This document shows positions 11,005 to 25,563 of a DNA stretch of 64,000 bases, in pieces. Origin of the DNA: Iris pallida (taxonomy: Eukaryota; Streptophyta; Magnoliopsida; Asparagales; Iridaceae); assembly GCA_029216955.1 (NCBI GenBank), contig JANAVB010015600.1, positions 26,511,188 to 26,575,187 of the forward strand. Reading direction: 5' to 3'. The number at the start of each line of letters is the position of its first letter. Position 1 is the first letter of the stretch. Position numbers and translations under genes: made by a program. The notes beneath the pieces were generated by a model. The model saw nothing but the letters and a program-made list of their open reading frames with translations, made no database searches and was not told the DNA's origin.

Positions 11005-11249
11005 GCCACTATCATGTGTTATCATGTAAAGGTTACTTGTTAAGAGTGCACCACAACGGACCACTATCGTGTTCTATCCCTACAAATCATGAATGAGAGA
11101 AACTTGCATAAATTAGTTAGTAACATATTCTTGAAGCCAATAAAAAGATCTACACTTTTATGTTGGGAGTTGGAAGAGATTCTGGCCACACATCAGCTAA
11201 AAAGGGGATAAAACATACAAAAACAGTCAAAATAAGCACTATGGGGTCT
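11005..11249. other. Unassigned non-coding DNA
   Basis: Flank of Tat-1. No gene, repeat or element terminus recognised. Confidence 0.4.
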
Positions 11250-11665
11250 CATGCGGCAGTAGATGGGTACCCATCCATGCGGCAGGGTCGATGGGGACCC
11301 ATCCATGCGGCTGGGTCGATGGGGTGCCATCTATAAGGCATGGTCGATGGGGACCCATCGGCTGGGTCGATGGGGTGCCATCTATGCGGCAGGGTCGATA
11401 GGGTGCCATCAATGCGGCTGGGTCGATGGGGTGCCATCTATGCGACATGGTCGATGGGGTGCCATCCATGCGGCTGGGTCGATGGGGTGCCATCTATGCG
11501 GCAGGGTCGATGGGGTGCCATCCATACGGCTGGGTCGATGGGAAGCCATCTATGCGGCATGGTCGATGGGGTACCATCTATACGACAGGGTCGATGGGGT
11601 ACCATCTATGCGGCTGGGTCGATGGGGATCCATCCATGCGTCAGGATCGATGGGTACCCATCCAT
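11250..11665. repeat. 28-bp minisatellite, about 14 copies
   Basis: Tandem unit GGGTCGATGGGGTGCCATCT plus an ATGCGGC-type end, with a variable last base. Spacing is 28 bases between successive GGGTCG starts (for example 11476 and 11504). Because 28 is not a multiple of three, all three plus frames stay open and read the same peptide in different phase. This explains the overlapping ORFs, which I do not regard as genes. Confidence 0.9.
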
Positions 11666-12289
11666 CTCTGAAAATCTGAGAAGGATGGCTATGGAATCCA
11701 TAGCTTCCAAGCTCCATAAAACCTTCACCGTAAGTCCAAATTTGGACTTCTATAGGTCAAAATCGGGCAGGAAAAAAATTCTCTACAACATAGAACAATC
11801 AAAACTTAAAACTAATAAAGTTTGATAGATCAAAGTCCAAGAAATCTAAAAATGCAACAAACTTAGATCTACAAGAAATAAACTATGGAAATTAAAAATG
11901 CTAAGTACTAAAGTGTCTTAGAATCTCGTGAGGAAGAAAATGGAACAACAAAAATGGAGTTCCTCCATGAAGCAAGTTGCACCTGCCTAAGCTCTTGGTA
12001 GGTGGAGAGAGTTATGAGGAAGAAGAAGGAGTAAATGAAAAAGTAAAAAAATAATGAAGAGAGAGAAAGGGTTGGTAGGTTTATAAAGGGGGAGGGTTCT
12101 CTTATAATGAACCAAAAGCCCAATCAAACCAAGCCAAACCAAAATAAACTAAGCCAAGCTAAACCAAGACCAAACCAGGTCAAAATAACCTAGACTAGGC
12201 AAGCAAGTCAAGTCCAACTACGGGTCACCTGACAAACGTCGGAGATCTCATATACGTATAGAAAATACGTATAATAGGAAACGGGAGTG
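11666..12289. other. Unassigned non-coding DNA
   Basis: No coding signal. It holds an A-rich stretch and a run of degenerate AACCAAGCC-type repeats near 12110-12195. Confidence 0.4.
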
Positions 12290-13742
12290 ACAGAAAGCAT
12301 GGTTATGATTAAGGAAGGACTTGGTTGATCGAGTTGAGTCTTGCATGGTCATTGGACAACTTACATGTAAGGTGAATTTTTCGAACGATTTCGGGGCGCC
12401 GGGTTCGTGTCGGTCTAGAAGAAATTACAGATATTATACGGCCTTCATCGACGGTAAGACTCGATTGAAGTGAACTGTTACAATATAGGCTACAGGTTAT
12501 TCGGTGAGAGCTCGTACCTCGCATGCGAATGGTCACCGTATGTAAAGATCCAGGATAGCTTGACATTGCTAGTGATCACTCATATTGATGTGTTGGCATA
12601 AGAGCGGCTATACGCGTGTATGCCTTTGGATTACGTCGAGTACTAGCATGTTACGAGTTAGGTTAACAAGGCATAATTATAGCAAGCGCTAACCTTAAAT
12701 CGGCACGAATTAGGTGTGCACGACTGTAACACCATTCTGGAGCCTAAGATTTGGCTATAGTAAGGACACGTGCTTCAGCATGAATATGGCATCGTCATTG
12801 AGTCATCTCGAGTTAAGTCAGGAAGGGCCGTAAGGCAAGTTTGGTTAAGTCTGGTTGATCCTTGGGAGGTACGGCCTCGATCTTAAGGCATGATCGAGTT
12901 TATTGGTACGACCAGCACGAGTCGTCCCCTTGACGTCGTTGGCACGAGAATGGTCTAGAGGCACATAAAATAAGTGAAAGTCTTGGCACCGTCGAGTTTG
13001 TATGAGTTTCTACTTGGCGAGGCACTGCCTCATATATATTGAAGCCACGAATAGAGTATAGCACGACCCTGTTATTGTATTGCCAAGTATAGGCCAAGGT
13101 GTCTTGTCTAAAATTGATCCTTAAGGCAAGACTAGAAAGACAATAAAAAGAAATTAAGATGCACAAAGTAAATAAACGTGTCGGTTTTGTATGGGTGGGC
13201 AAGGAGCTCACTCTACCAGTACAGTTGAGTACTGGCACCCATACGGTTTTCATGTGCAGGCACAGGTAGAAGCCCGATGGCACGAAGCTCGCTTGGATGC
13301 ATCGAGGCACGGAGTTCCTTGGCGTTTCGAGACATGCAGCCGCATGGAGTCAGAACTTATACGGAACATAATGTATGGACATCGCCATTCCACAAAAATT
13401 TGCCACTCGTCGCCTTGAAGCTTGTATTAAAAAATGAGAGAGAACAGAGTGACTTGTAATATGAGAAAAAAAGTAAGCTTGAGAGACTTGTAATTTGGCC
13501 TAGTGCCCACATTGTAATCTTTGGTCAATATCAATAAAAGAGTATTTTTGCATGACTTGTGTTTTGCCTCAAATTTTCGCTGCTGACTATTCAATGTTTC
13601 TGCTTGGGACTTCTGTGCGACGACCCCCGTCGCTTAGCCTGTAATCGGCCATTATGGACCTACCTTGCTTCAGCGCAATCTATGCTCACACGACATCATG
13701 CCTTAGCGAGGACGATCGTTCCTACGGGAGCGGGGCTTGACA
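12290..13742 (+). repeat. LARD 5' LTR, start missing
   Basis: Ends GGGCTTGACA three bases before the primer site. Holds AATAAA at 13533-13538. Its last 375 bases recur at 59229-59598, and a diverged copy lies at 60080-60553. Confidence 0.75.
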
Positions 13743-13745
13743 TAA

Positions 13746-13757
13746 TGGTATCAGAGC
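13746..13757 (+). promoter_or_regulatory. Primer-binding site for initiator Met-tRNA (LARD)
   Basis: TGGTATCAGAGC is the classic plant retrotransposon primer site complementary to the 3' end of initiator Met-tRNA. It lies three bases after an LTR-like CA end. Confidence 0.9.
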
Positions 13758-15889
13758 ACGACTTTACGTCCTTGGACCTCAAGTCGATTCTCTCAGTTTT
13801 GAAAGGTCGTCGTTGATAAAGAAGTGTGCGCTCTCTCTTAAATTTCCTACGGCATGTCCATAAAATAAGTCTAAATATTTTACAAAATTGCACGAAAGAA
13901 ATTTGGTTGAACAAAAGTTCAAGTAAAAGAACGGTTGGCTAAGTCGGGCTGGACATATACACCAAGAATCATATCGACCTTAGCAAATTTGGCTGCGATA
14001 TACAAATTGTATCGAACAAGAATGAGTTAGGCTTGATTCATAGAATATGGAATGGCTATAGAAGTGCTATCAGACGATGTTATCATCGACGTGATATAGA
14101 TGAGCGTGCTTGGGCTCGAACGAAAATCTGAAGTATGATTCAAAACTTGTTTTGAGGATTTGTTGAATGACTTCATCCCTGAGTGGTGTATGGGATAGCT
14201 TCGTAGATGTCGAACGATTGAGGATGCGAGGTACCAATGAGTCTATCAGCAAGCGTCGCATGTATGCAAAGCCTTAGATCGAGTATCATTGAGTAAGTTA
14301 TAACCTTGAGATTTTGATGAGTTGGTTCGAACGGAATTAGAATCGACACGCACGGGATTATAATTTGCATTGAACACAAAATGCAAGTGATAAGGAAAGG
14401 ATAAATTGAATCGAAGAAAAAGTTAAGGTGTATGAACAAATAACTTGATCGAGGAAATCGATTTGAATCGTATACAAAAAAGTTAGCACGATTGGACGAT
14501 AGCGTGTTTCGAAGTTATTCAAATATTTGAGAACGACTCTAAGAATTGAAATTGATGTTGCTCGATGGTTTAAATTAGCAAGGATTGAGGCAAATTGATG
14601 AAATTCGTTGTTCGATGACTTAAGATAGTCGGATGAATATACGTGATTTTGGATTTGAATGAATTATACGTGTAACGGGTTTGGGAGATAATGACCGAAC
14701 TTGATCTTGAATGTCGAAGAGATTATCCAGTTCGTACGATAACATCAATCGCACGACTCGAAATTCATTGCAAGGAAGATCGTCAGGTTACGCATGTCAT
14801 CGATGGTTTGAGGCATATCAAAGATCGATATGCGATAACTCGGGGGTACTCTAACTCGGTGAATGATGATCATGCAAGTGTTATTGTCCTGATGAATGAA
14901 AATGAATGTTGGATGAAAATAATCGTATCTTGATGGTTGCGTTGATAATCACTATGTCGACGATCTTGTCTTATACGAGCGCAACTTCAGCCTCACACAT
15001 ACGTCATGTCGAATTTGGGACGATCATTCCGCGTGAGCGTTGACATGGTGATTCATGTCGCGAGAATAATCGAACTCAAAAGATCAGGGCATGGCAATTT
15101 GGATTGCCTCGGCTTATGGTTTGATACGAATGTGAATTCGAGGATTGGTCGGATTTATGATTGACGACTAGAAGTAAACTTGAGGATGGTGCAAATCCAA
15201 TACGCATATCAAAAATGAATTAGTCTAGACTCAATGCAAGAGTTACGTCCCGATGAGGATGATTATTTTGTGGGAGCGTGCATGGTGATTCATGCCCACC
15301 GTGGATAACCGAACTTGCGTGAGATTGGGACATAATATAGTGTCAAGTAAGACGACCTTGTGATCGATTACGCAAATTGAGATGAACGACTTGGGAAATA
15401 TGGAATGTGAATTATGGTTTAGCGGCAAGTCGTGTTATAGCGTGCTTAACTTGGGAAGAATAGATAGGCGGACTATATTGAATATGTTTGAAGAGATAGA
15501 CTATGCAAGTTACTTGATGTACGAGTGAGATATGGGTATGTCAAAGAATTGGTTAAACATGTGTAGGATGACTTTGCTGAATGACTCAGATCCCGTACGA
15601 CGAATGTCTGGTTGTGAATAGGAGATTTGTGCTCGAAGTTTAAAAATCGGAGTAATGCGACCTTTGGTAGAAAATCCCGTAATATCGACTTTGGTTTGAC
15701 CCTAGGATTGGGGTCCGTGTTGGCATTATTGTTGGGGAACTATGATTCCAATCCTGACATTGACTTTAGCCTTAAAAAATGGCGTAACGGTTAGGCGAGA
15801 CGTCCCTATTTCAAGAGTTAGCATTGGATAGACTGGTCTGAGGATTGGTATGGATGGATAGAATGATTCATGAATAGGGAATACTTCTC

Positions 15890-16046
15890 ACGAGACTCGA
15901 CTGACATGCAAATATTTTAGGGATGCCTGGATATGTGCACGATGCGACTTGAGTGAGAATGATGAATTCTCTATCACAAGACTTAGCTGAAATGCATATA
16001 TTTTGGGGACGCCTGGAATATGTGCACGATCCAACCAAGTGATACG
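15890..16046 (+). repeat. Imperfect ~80-base tandem duplication in LARD
   Basis: Two copies share CACRAGACT at their start, a GGATGCCTGGA/GGACGCCTGGA core and TATGTGCACGAT near the end. Confidence 0.6.
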
Positions 16047-16230
16047 TTGAATTCAAGTGAGACTTGAAGAATAGAAAAGTGTCAAGGATTTTGAAATCGT
16101 GTTTCAAAAAAAAGATTGATGGTAGTACGAGCGTGGCTCGGATTGAAGAAATGTATAGGCATAGTGTGTGCAAGAGTTATAGAATTTTGAATAAAGTGAT
16201 AAGTCGATGAGTAAGTACTCAGTTAGTTTC

Positions 16231-16253
16231 GAGGACGAAATTTTTTTGAGTGG
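16231..16253 (+). promoter_or_regulatory. Polypurine-tract region of LARD
   Basis: TTTCGAGGACGAAATTT followed by a short purine run directly before TGTATGACG. The TTTCGAGGACGAAATT block is the usual end of Tekay/Del chromovirus internal regions and is also present in the chromovirus here (20103-20120, minus strand). It suggests the LARD derives from, or is mobilised by, that lineage. Confidence 0.65.
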
Positions 16254-17127
16254 TGTATGACGTAGTACCCCGTCCCGCTCAGTCAATCGGAGGAATCGAA
16301 ACACTGGCGACATTCGAACTTAGCCTTGCAACGGCTGCTCGAAGACCTACTCGGTCGAGGCGACTCCTCGCTCAGATGGGGTAGTTTCGATGAACTTGCC
16401 TTATCTTAGCCTTCATATAATAAATCATATATTTTCAACTTGCACAAGTTAGGCTTGATAATAAAAGAGATGCATCCACATAGCTAAGGAATAATCCCGA
16501 CGAGTCTGATTGAGTTAGAATATGGAAAGTTTCCACGGTCAGCTTAGAAGTCTGCTCAGCGTGCTTTTAAAATGACACTCGGTCCTTCGTCCCATGGCTT
16601 GGGATAAGGACAAGTTGGTATTCGCCACAAAGCTGGAATTAGCCTAAGTCATAGGCGTCGCCTGCGTATATGCTTAATAAGCATGCACGGTCCCGTCGTC
16701 CAAGGCTTGGCATAGCCTTCACCTTATCCCGTGGTTTAAGTCGTATTACACGACTTGTGGCGTAAGTCTAGGCACCCAAAGAGCTTGGTTGTTCAAATCG
16801 ACCGCGTGCATAGCACGTTCCCTCGATGCAAGGCTTGGCATAGCCTTTACTAGTCAAGTCGTTGCACGAATAAGTTAGACAAGAGTTTGGCTGGGCTATC
16901 AAAGTCATAGCAAGCACTGTCCCCTGTTGTCTGTGGTTGCCAAGTCACATAGTCCTACGAGAATAAGGCTCATCATATAAAGTATGTGACTTGAGCGATA
17001 GTGTCGCCTAGAAAACAAGTCAGTCTAAGTCACGAGCTACGATTGGTTTAGTGAAAAGCATGCCACGAACAAAGGAAGCACACGAGATCGGTCCCGCTAC
17101 TTGGGAGTCTCGATAAGGAAGCACACA
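16254..17127 (+). repeat. LARD 3' LTR, first part
   Basis: Starts TGTATGACGTAG after the purine tract and runs to the chromovirus insertion. Its last bases ACACA are the left target-duplication copy. Confidence 0.65.
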
Positions 17128-20085
<2,958 letters not shown>

Positions 20086-20120
20086 TCCTACCCAACTTAA
20101 AGAAAATTTCGTCCTCGAAA
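20086..20120 (-). promoter_or_regulatory. Chromovirus polypurine-tract region
   Basis: On the minus strand TTTCGAGGACGAAATTTTCT is followed by TTAAGTTGGGTAGGA and then the LTR start TGTAAACC. This is the canonical Tekay/Del 3' end. Confidence 0.85.
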
Positions 20121-20125
20121 TTAAG

Positions 20126-20683
20126 CTAAGGTCGGGGGTTCGAATGCAATGCAAGGAATGTAATAGCACTTAAAATGCAAGACATACCTTCGCCTTCGAA
20201 CAACTGCGGGTAGCGGTTTCGGATGTCGTCCTCGCGCTCCCAAGTAGACTCCCCTGGCGAGTGATGCTTCCATGCCACGCGAACCAATGGAATAGATTGA
20301 CTCCGTAACACCTTCATTCGGCGATCGAGGATACCTACTGGTTGCTCTTCGTATGACAAACTCGGTCCAACTGTGATCTCGGAGTGATCGAGCACATGAT
20401 TGTTGTCCGCCACGTACCTCCTCAGTTGAGATACGTGGAACACGTCATGCACTCCTTCTAGCGACGGTGGCAAGGCCAATCTATAGGCAACCTCTCCAAC
20501 ACGTTCCAAGACATCGAAAGGCCCGATGTACCTTGGACTCAACTTGCCACGTCCTCCGAATCGAATCGTGCCTCTAGTGGGGGATATCTTCAAGAACACA
20601 TGGTCACCCTCTTTGAACTCCAAGGGTCGACGACGGTTATCTGTCCACTGCTTCTGACGATCCTGCGCTGCTTGGAGGTGGCC
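20126..20683 (-). pseudogene. Chromovirus integrase C-terminus and chromodomain
   Basis: The frame contains a GPY/F-type module (LSPRYIGPFDVLERVGEVAY, VFHVSQLRRY) and a chromodomain ending VAWKHHSPGESTWERE then IRNRYPQLF. Chromodomains of this kind steer integration to heterochromatin. It shares the frame of the upstream piece and is cut from it by a TAG at 20684-20686. Confidence 0.9.
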
Positions 20684-22540
20684 CTAGATTTTCTTCACTG
20701 TCTCCACTGTGCTCAAGACCAACTCGGGACCCAATAGCTGTCGCTCTCCTATATCGCTCCAACAGACAGGAGACCGACACTTCCTACCATAAAATGCTTC
20801 AAACGGAGCCATCTGAATGCTCGCTTGATAGCTATTGTTGTAGAAAAACTCAACAAGATGGAGATGGTCCTCCCATGAACCGCCAAAATCAAGCATGCAC
20901 GCTCTCAACATATCCTCTAGCGTCTGTATGGTACGCTCTGACTGACCCTCTGTCTGCGGATGGTATGATATGCTAAACTTCAATCGAGTGCCCAAACTCT
21001 CTTGCATACTCCTCCAAAAGTGCGAGGTAAATCTCGAGTCACGGTCCGACACAATACTAACAGGCACACCATACAATCTCACAATCTGCTCCATATACAT
21101 CTCTGCCAATACCTCTGTCGACTGGCCCACTCTAAAAGGTAAGAAATGGGCTGACTTCGTAAGTCTATCCACAATCACCCATATTACGTCACGTCCCCTA
21201 GGACTCCGGGAAAAACCCGTGACGAAATCCATAGTAATGTGCTCCCACTTCCACTCGGGAATGGGTAGCGGCTGCAATAATCCGGCCGTCCTCTGGTGCT
21301 CTGCCTTCACTTGCTGACATACTAAGCACTTGGCAACGAAACGAGCTATCTCTCGCTTCATTTCGTGCCACCAATAATACTGTCGTAAGTTACGATACAT
21401 CTTGGTTCCTCCGGAATGAATAGAATATGCCAAACTGTGAGCCTCTGCCATCAGCCCCTGCCGTAGCTCTCTATTGGAAACATAAATGCGATCACTACAT
21501 TGCAATGTCCCATCGGGGTGGATCCTCAATCCTGTCTGCTCTCCTGCTTCGGTCCTCTCTCTGAGCCATCTAAATCTAGCATCATTGGTCAATGTTGCCT
21601 TGATGCGCTCTACTAATGATGATTGCACTTGGAGGTTGGCTAATACGCCATCGGCTCCAGGCAATACTACCTCAATACCAAGCTGCTCCAAGTCTCTAAT
21701 CAACTCCTTCTGTGTAGTCAAAAAGTGTGCCATGGGCTTACGGCTTAATGCGTCTGCCACGACATTAGCCTTGCCCGGATGATAGTGTAGCTCGATCTCG
21801 TAATCCTTCATCAACTCCAACCAACGTCGTTGTCGCATATTCAACTCTTTTTGTGTGAACACATACTTGAGGCTCTTATGATCAGTGTAGATATCAACCT
21901 TCTCGCCGTACAAGTAGTGTCTCCATAGCTTCAAAGCAAAGATAACCGCTGCGAGCTCTAGATCATGGGTCGGATAATTCTTCTCGTGCACTCTCAACTG
22001 TCGTGATGCATATGCTACTACACGCCCGTGCTGCATCAATACACATCCTAATCCCTTCCCGGATGCGTCACTGTAGATCACGAATCCTCCCAGGCCCGAT
22101 GGTAGTGTCAAGATCGGTGCTGTGGTCAATCGCTTCTTCAACTCGTCAAAAGCGGCTTGACACTCGTATGTCCATACAAACTCCTGATCTTTGCAAGTTA
22201 ATCGAGTCATAGGCCCCGCTATTCGAGAGAAATCTTCCATGAACCGTCGGTAGTAACCCGCAAGTCCGAGGAAACTTCTCACCTCAGAAGCTGATATGGG
22301 AGCGGGCCATGATTTGGCTGCTGTGATCTTCTCTGGGTCTACTGATATACCATCACCCGTAACAATATGACCCAAAAATAATACCTCCTCGAGAAAGAAG
22401 TCACACTTACTAAGCTTCGCAAAAAGTCGCTCATTCCTTAATGTTCCCAAAACTATCCGTAGATGCTGCTCATGCTCCTCTTGACTCTTGGAGTAAATCA
22501 AGATATCATCTATAAAAACTACTACAAATTTGTCCAAGTA
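20684..22540 (-). pseudogene. Chromovirus RT palm, RNase H and integrase core
   Basis: Open for 617 codons. RT catalytic block [13 protein letters not shown] is intact. RNase H follows with [39 protein letters not shown] and [10 protein letters not shown]. Integrase follows with [11 protein letters not shown] and CLVCQQ of the zinc finger, then [20 protein letters not shown] and EGQSERTIQ carrying the D-D-E residues. Stops bound it on both sides in the same frame. Confidence 0.92.
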
Positions 22541-23281
22541 TTAGTGAAAGATCTTGTTCATCAAATTCATGAAGACTGCGGGTGCATTGGTCAAACTGAA
22601 GGGCATGACCAAGAACTCGTAGTGTCCATACCTTGATCGAAAAGCCGTCTTTGTAATGTCTTCCTTCCGAACCTTCAATTGGTGATAGCCCGATCGTAAG
22701 TCAATCTTGGAGAATACTTTTGCTCCACTCAGTTGATCGAATAGATCGTCTATACGTGGCAAGGGATACTTGTTCTTTACCGTCACTGCATTCAATGCTC
22801 TGTAGTCAATGCACATACGCACTTTCCCGTCTTTCTTGGGCACAAAAAGAACGGGTGCTCCCCATGGTGACGCACTGGCACGAATAAATCCCTTCTCTAA
22901 TAAGTCATCAATCTGTATCTTTATCTCTACCAACTCCTTGGGTGCCAGACGATAAACTTGAGATAAAATAGGCTCGGCTCCGAAAATAAGCTCAATAGAA
23001 AACTCAATATCTCGGTCAGGTGGTAGTCCTGGCAATTCCTCGGGGAATACATCCTCGAACTCGGTGATAATAGGGTACTGAGGGGTGTCATGCATCATCA
23101 TATGAGTCCCCGATGCGGTTGCCTCACAACTCTCTCTGTCTTCTTTGGTGAACTCAAACCCTACCGCATTCGGTGGTCTAAAGATAATACTGCTCCTATG
23201 GCAGTCTATGAGAGCGAAATGCTGGCTCAACCAGTCCATTCCAAGAACCACATCAAATGTCGGCATAGGAAATACAAGAAG
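22541..23281 (-). pseudogene. Chromovirus protease end and RT fingers
   Basis: Shows [11 protein letters not shown] (protease end), [34 protein letters not shown] and [20 protein letters not shown] of RT. It ends at TAA 22541-22543, just before [12 protein letters not shown] of the next piece, in the same frame. Confidence 0.88.
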
Positions 23282-23725
23282 TCATGCCATCATTTTCCTG
23301 CCACCTATCACTACAGGACAAAGTCTACAAACACCACTAACAGGTACAACTCCTCCTCCAGTGAGAATTTTAACATTCTTAGCTAAAGGTGTGATGGGAA
23401 TGCTGTATCTAGTGGCAAAACTAGTGGCTATGAATGAATGAGTGGCTCCAGTATCAAATAATATAATAGCAGGAAAAGATGCAACTAAAACCATACCTGC
23501 TATAACCTCTGCCTTTGTCTCTATATCCTCAACAGCAAGTGAGAATACCTTCCTATGATTCTGTCCGGGGCCCTGAGCTCTGGTCCTCTCGAACTGTACT
23601 GACTGAGGTGGTAATGGCGGGCAAGGTGCTCCTCCCATTGACTGAGGTGCTGGAGTGCTGGGGCTAAGGACTACTGTTCCGGACAATCTTTCACCTTGTG
23701 CTGTCCTGACCCGCATCTCAAGCAT
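23282..23725 (-). pseudogene. Chromovirus aspartic protease
   Basis: Contains LFDTGATHSFIATSFA, the typical DTGA site. It overlaps the gag piece by 55 bases in another frame, so a frameshift (mutation or programmed) lies between them. It ends at TGA 23282-23284 and continues in frame into the RT piece. Confidence 0.85.
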
Positions 23726-24507
23726 GATCTAAGTCGAATTCGACAGTCCTTCAAAATGTGTCCCTGCTTCCCGCAAAAGTTACAGATGGGCATCTGATAA
23801 GGTGTGGGCCTCTGCTGAAACTGTCCGGTGGCCCTCCTAATAGGTCCACTCTGAGTAGCCAGAGCTGGTGTAACTGCTGGGGTATGGCGCCTCGATGTCT
23901 GCTGCTGCTCCTTGCGAAGAATCTTCTGAGCACGAGCTTCTTCCAAGACAGCTGAATGGGAGACTCGAGACTGGGTAGTCGTATAAGACTTGAGCTCTGG
24001 TACAAGCCTTTGTTGAAATCTCCTCGCCTTCTCTAACTCCGTCGAAATCAATCCCGCACCAAATCGACTCAGGCGATTGAACTCTGAGTCATACTCATCA
24101 ACTGTCATATTCCCTTGCTTCAGATAAAGGAACTGGTCGTAGAGACCATCTCTGACATGAATAGGGTAAAACCTCGCATAGAACGCATCATAGAACTGTT
24201 TCCAAGTGATTCCAGTGCCTAGTCGTCTCTCTTTCGTCTTCCACCAGTGGTGTGCATTATCTTCCAGCAGTAGGTCCACTGCTGTCATCCAATCTCGAGC
24301 TGGCAACTGGAATACCTTCAGTAGCTTCTCGGTACTAATAAGCCATTGTGACACCTCTAATGGCTTCTCTGTTCCTCTAAAGGCCTTGGGGTTCATATCC
24401 GTGAAATTCTTGATAGAGCCTTCATAAGGATGCAGAGCCGGTGCTGGTACTAGTGCTGGAGGTGGTGGTGGAGGTCTAACCATTGCTGCCATCATCGTCT
24501 GTCTCAT
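23671..24507 (-). pseudogene. Chromovirus gag core and zinc knuckles
   Basis: Retrotrans_gag core (DLLLEDNAHHWWKTKERR, FYDAFYARFYP, MTVDEYDSEFNRLSRF) followed by CNFCGKQGHILKDC, a CCHC knuckle, and a second Cys/His cluster CLRCGSGQHKVKDC. Confidence 0.9.
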
Positions 24508-24864
24508 CAGCTCAGTTTGCTACCACTGAGCCTGCATCATGGCATACATAAACTGAGAAGTAGGGCTCCCATCAGTCGGTGGTGGAGGCATCTGAGGTCC
24601 CGACTGCAGAGGAAACTACTGAGGAAATGGTGGTGGTGGAGGCAGTGGTACATTCCCTTCCGGTGGCATGGTAGTGGTCTGTCCAGCCTGGCTGCCTGGG
24701 GGTGCTGCGATCTCTGGGGACTCCGTCGTCGGTGTCATAGTAGGCTGCGACAGTCCTGGCTGGTATGGTATTGCTGGAGTCATGGGAGGATTCTGTCCCT
24801 TCGGAGTAGCCTCTTCACCAGATGTGAGGGCCAAGGCAGAAGTGCGTCCGCTTCTTAAATGCAT
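24508..24864 (-). pseudogene. Chromovirus gag N-terminus, Pro-rich, with two stops
   Basis: Starts MHLRSGRTSALALTS at 24864 and is rich in Pro, Thr and Gln. TAG at 24616-24618 and another near 24519 interrupt the frame before the core. Confidence 0.75.
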
Positions 24865-25071
24865 ACTGTTGGCAAGAGGAAGATAAGTTGATATTAGGAA
24901 AGATCAGATATGAAGTAAATCGAATAATCAAGGAAGTTTTGATAAGTTTGGAAGTCAAGAGGTAGTAGTAGTTCTGGATGAGATATTCCTATTCCTATAT
25001 GCAGGCTTGTTGGGCACAGTCATGTAACCTAACAATATAAACGTTGACCTGCATGGGCCACCACAAAAACA
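24865..25071 (-). other. Chromovirus leader remnant without primer site
   Basis: The sequence between the gag start and the LTR remnant. I looked for the expected Met-tRNA primer site next to the LTR end at 25072 and found none. This supports loss or rearrangement of the 5' end. Confidence 0.5.
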
Positions 25072-25228
25072 TGTAACGCCCAAGTTCCAAAATACGTAGG
25101 ACCAAGTACGTAAACATGCCAGCTTATGTGCATATATGAGGATTCCATATATTGGAGTATTCTTCGTATATGTACAGCTGGCATGTTCACGTACTTGGTC
25201 CTACGTTTTTTGGGACTGGGGCGTTACA
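25072..25228. repeat. 157-bp palindrome made of two inverted LTR ends
   Basis: Arms of about 53 bases start TGTAACGCCC on each strand and share ACGTAGGACCAAGTACGT, around a centre of about 51 bases. The right arm plus centre also match the left outer terminus at 17128-17237. Confidence 0.85.
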
Positions 25229-25563
25229 ACACGAGATCGGTCCCGCTACTTGGGAATCTCGATAAGGAAGTACACGAGACCGGTCCCGCTACTTGGGAGT
25301 TTCGATAAGGAAGTTCACGAGATCGGCAGCGCTACTTGGGAGTCTCGATAAGGAAGTCCACGTGACTGATTATCGTCGAGATCGATCCCGCTACTTGGGA
25401 GTCTCCATAGAAAGTTGGAAAGCATGGTCACGATTAAGGAAGGACTTGGTAGATCGAGTTGAGTCTTGCATGGTCATTGGACAACTTGTGCGCAAGGTTA
25501 ATTCCTCGAACGATCCTATAGCGACGGGTTCGTGTCGACCTAGAAAGAATTGCAGATATTGTA
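25229..25563 (+). repeat. LARD 3' LTR, second part, with ~43-base tandem units
   Basis: Begins with the right target copy ACACG. It carries about four units of CGAGATCGGTCCCGCTACTT followed by GGGAGTCTCGATAAGGAAG, also present just left of the insertion near 17085-17125. From 25416 it matches the LARD 5' LTR at 12293. Confidence 0.65.

Larger units (their letters stand above)
13743..16253 (+). other. LARD internal region, non-coding
   Basis: About 2.5 kb with only short chance frames (80 codons at most) and no recognisable gag, protease, RT or integrase motif. It includes a roughly 75-base imperfect direct duplication at 15890-16046. Confidence 0.65.

Noticed and set aside
11239..11825. Overlapping ORFs of 60-160 codons on both strands (MGTHPCGRVDG and similar)
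   Set aside because: They are produced by the stop-free 28-bp minisatellite; the same peptide appears in every frame.
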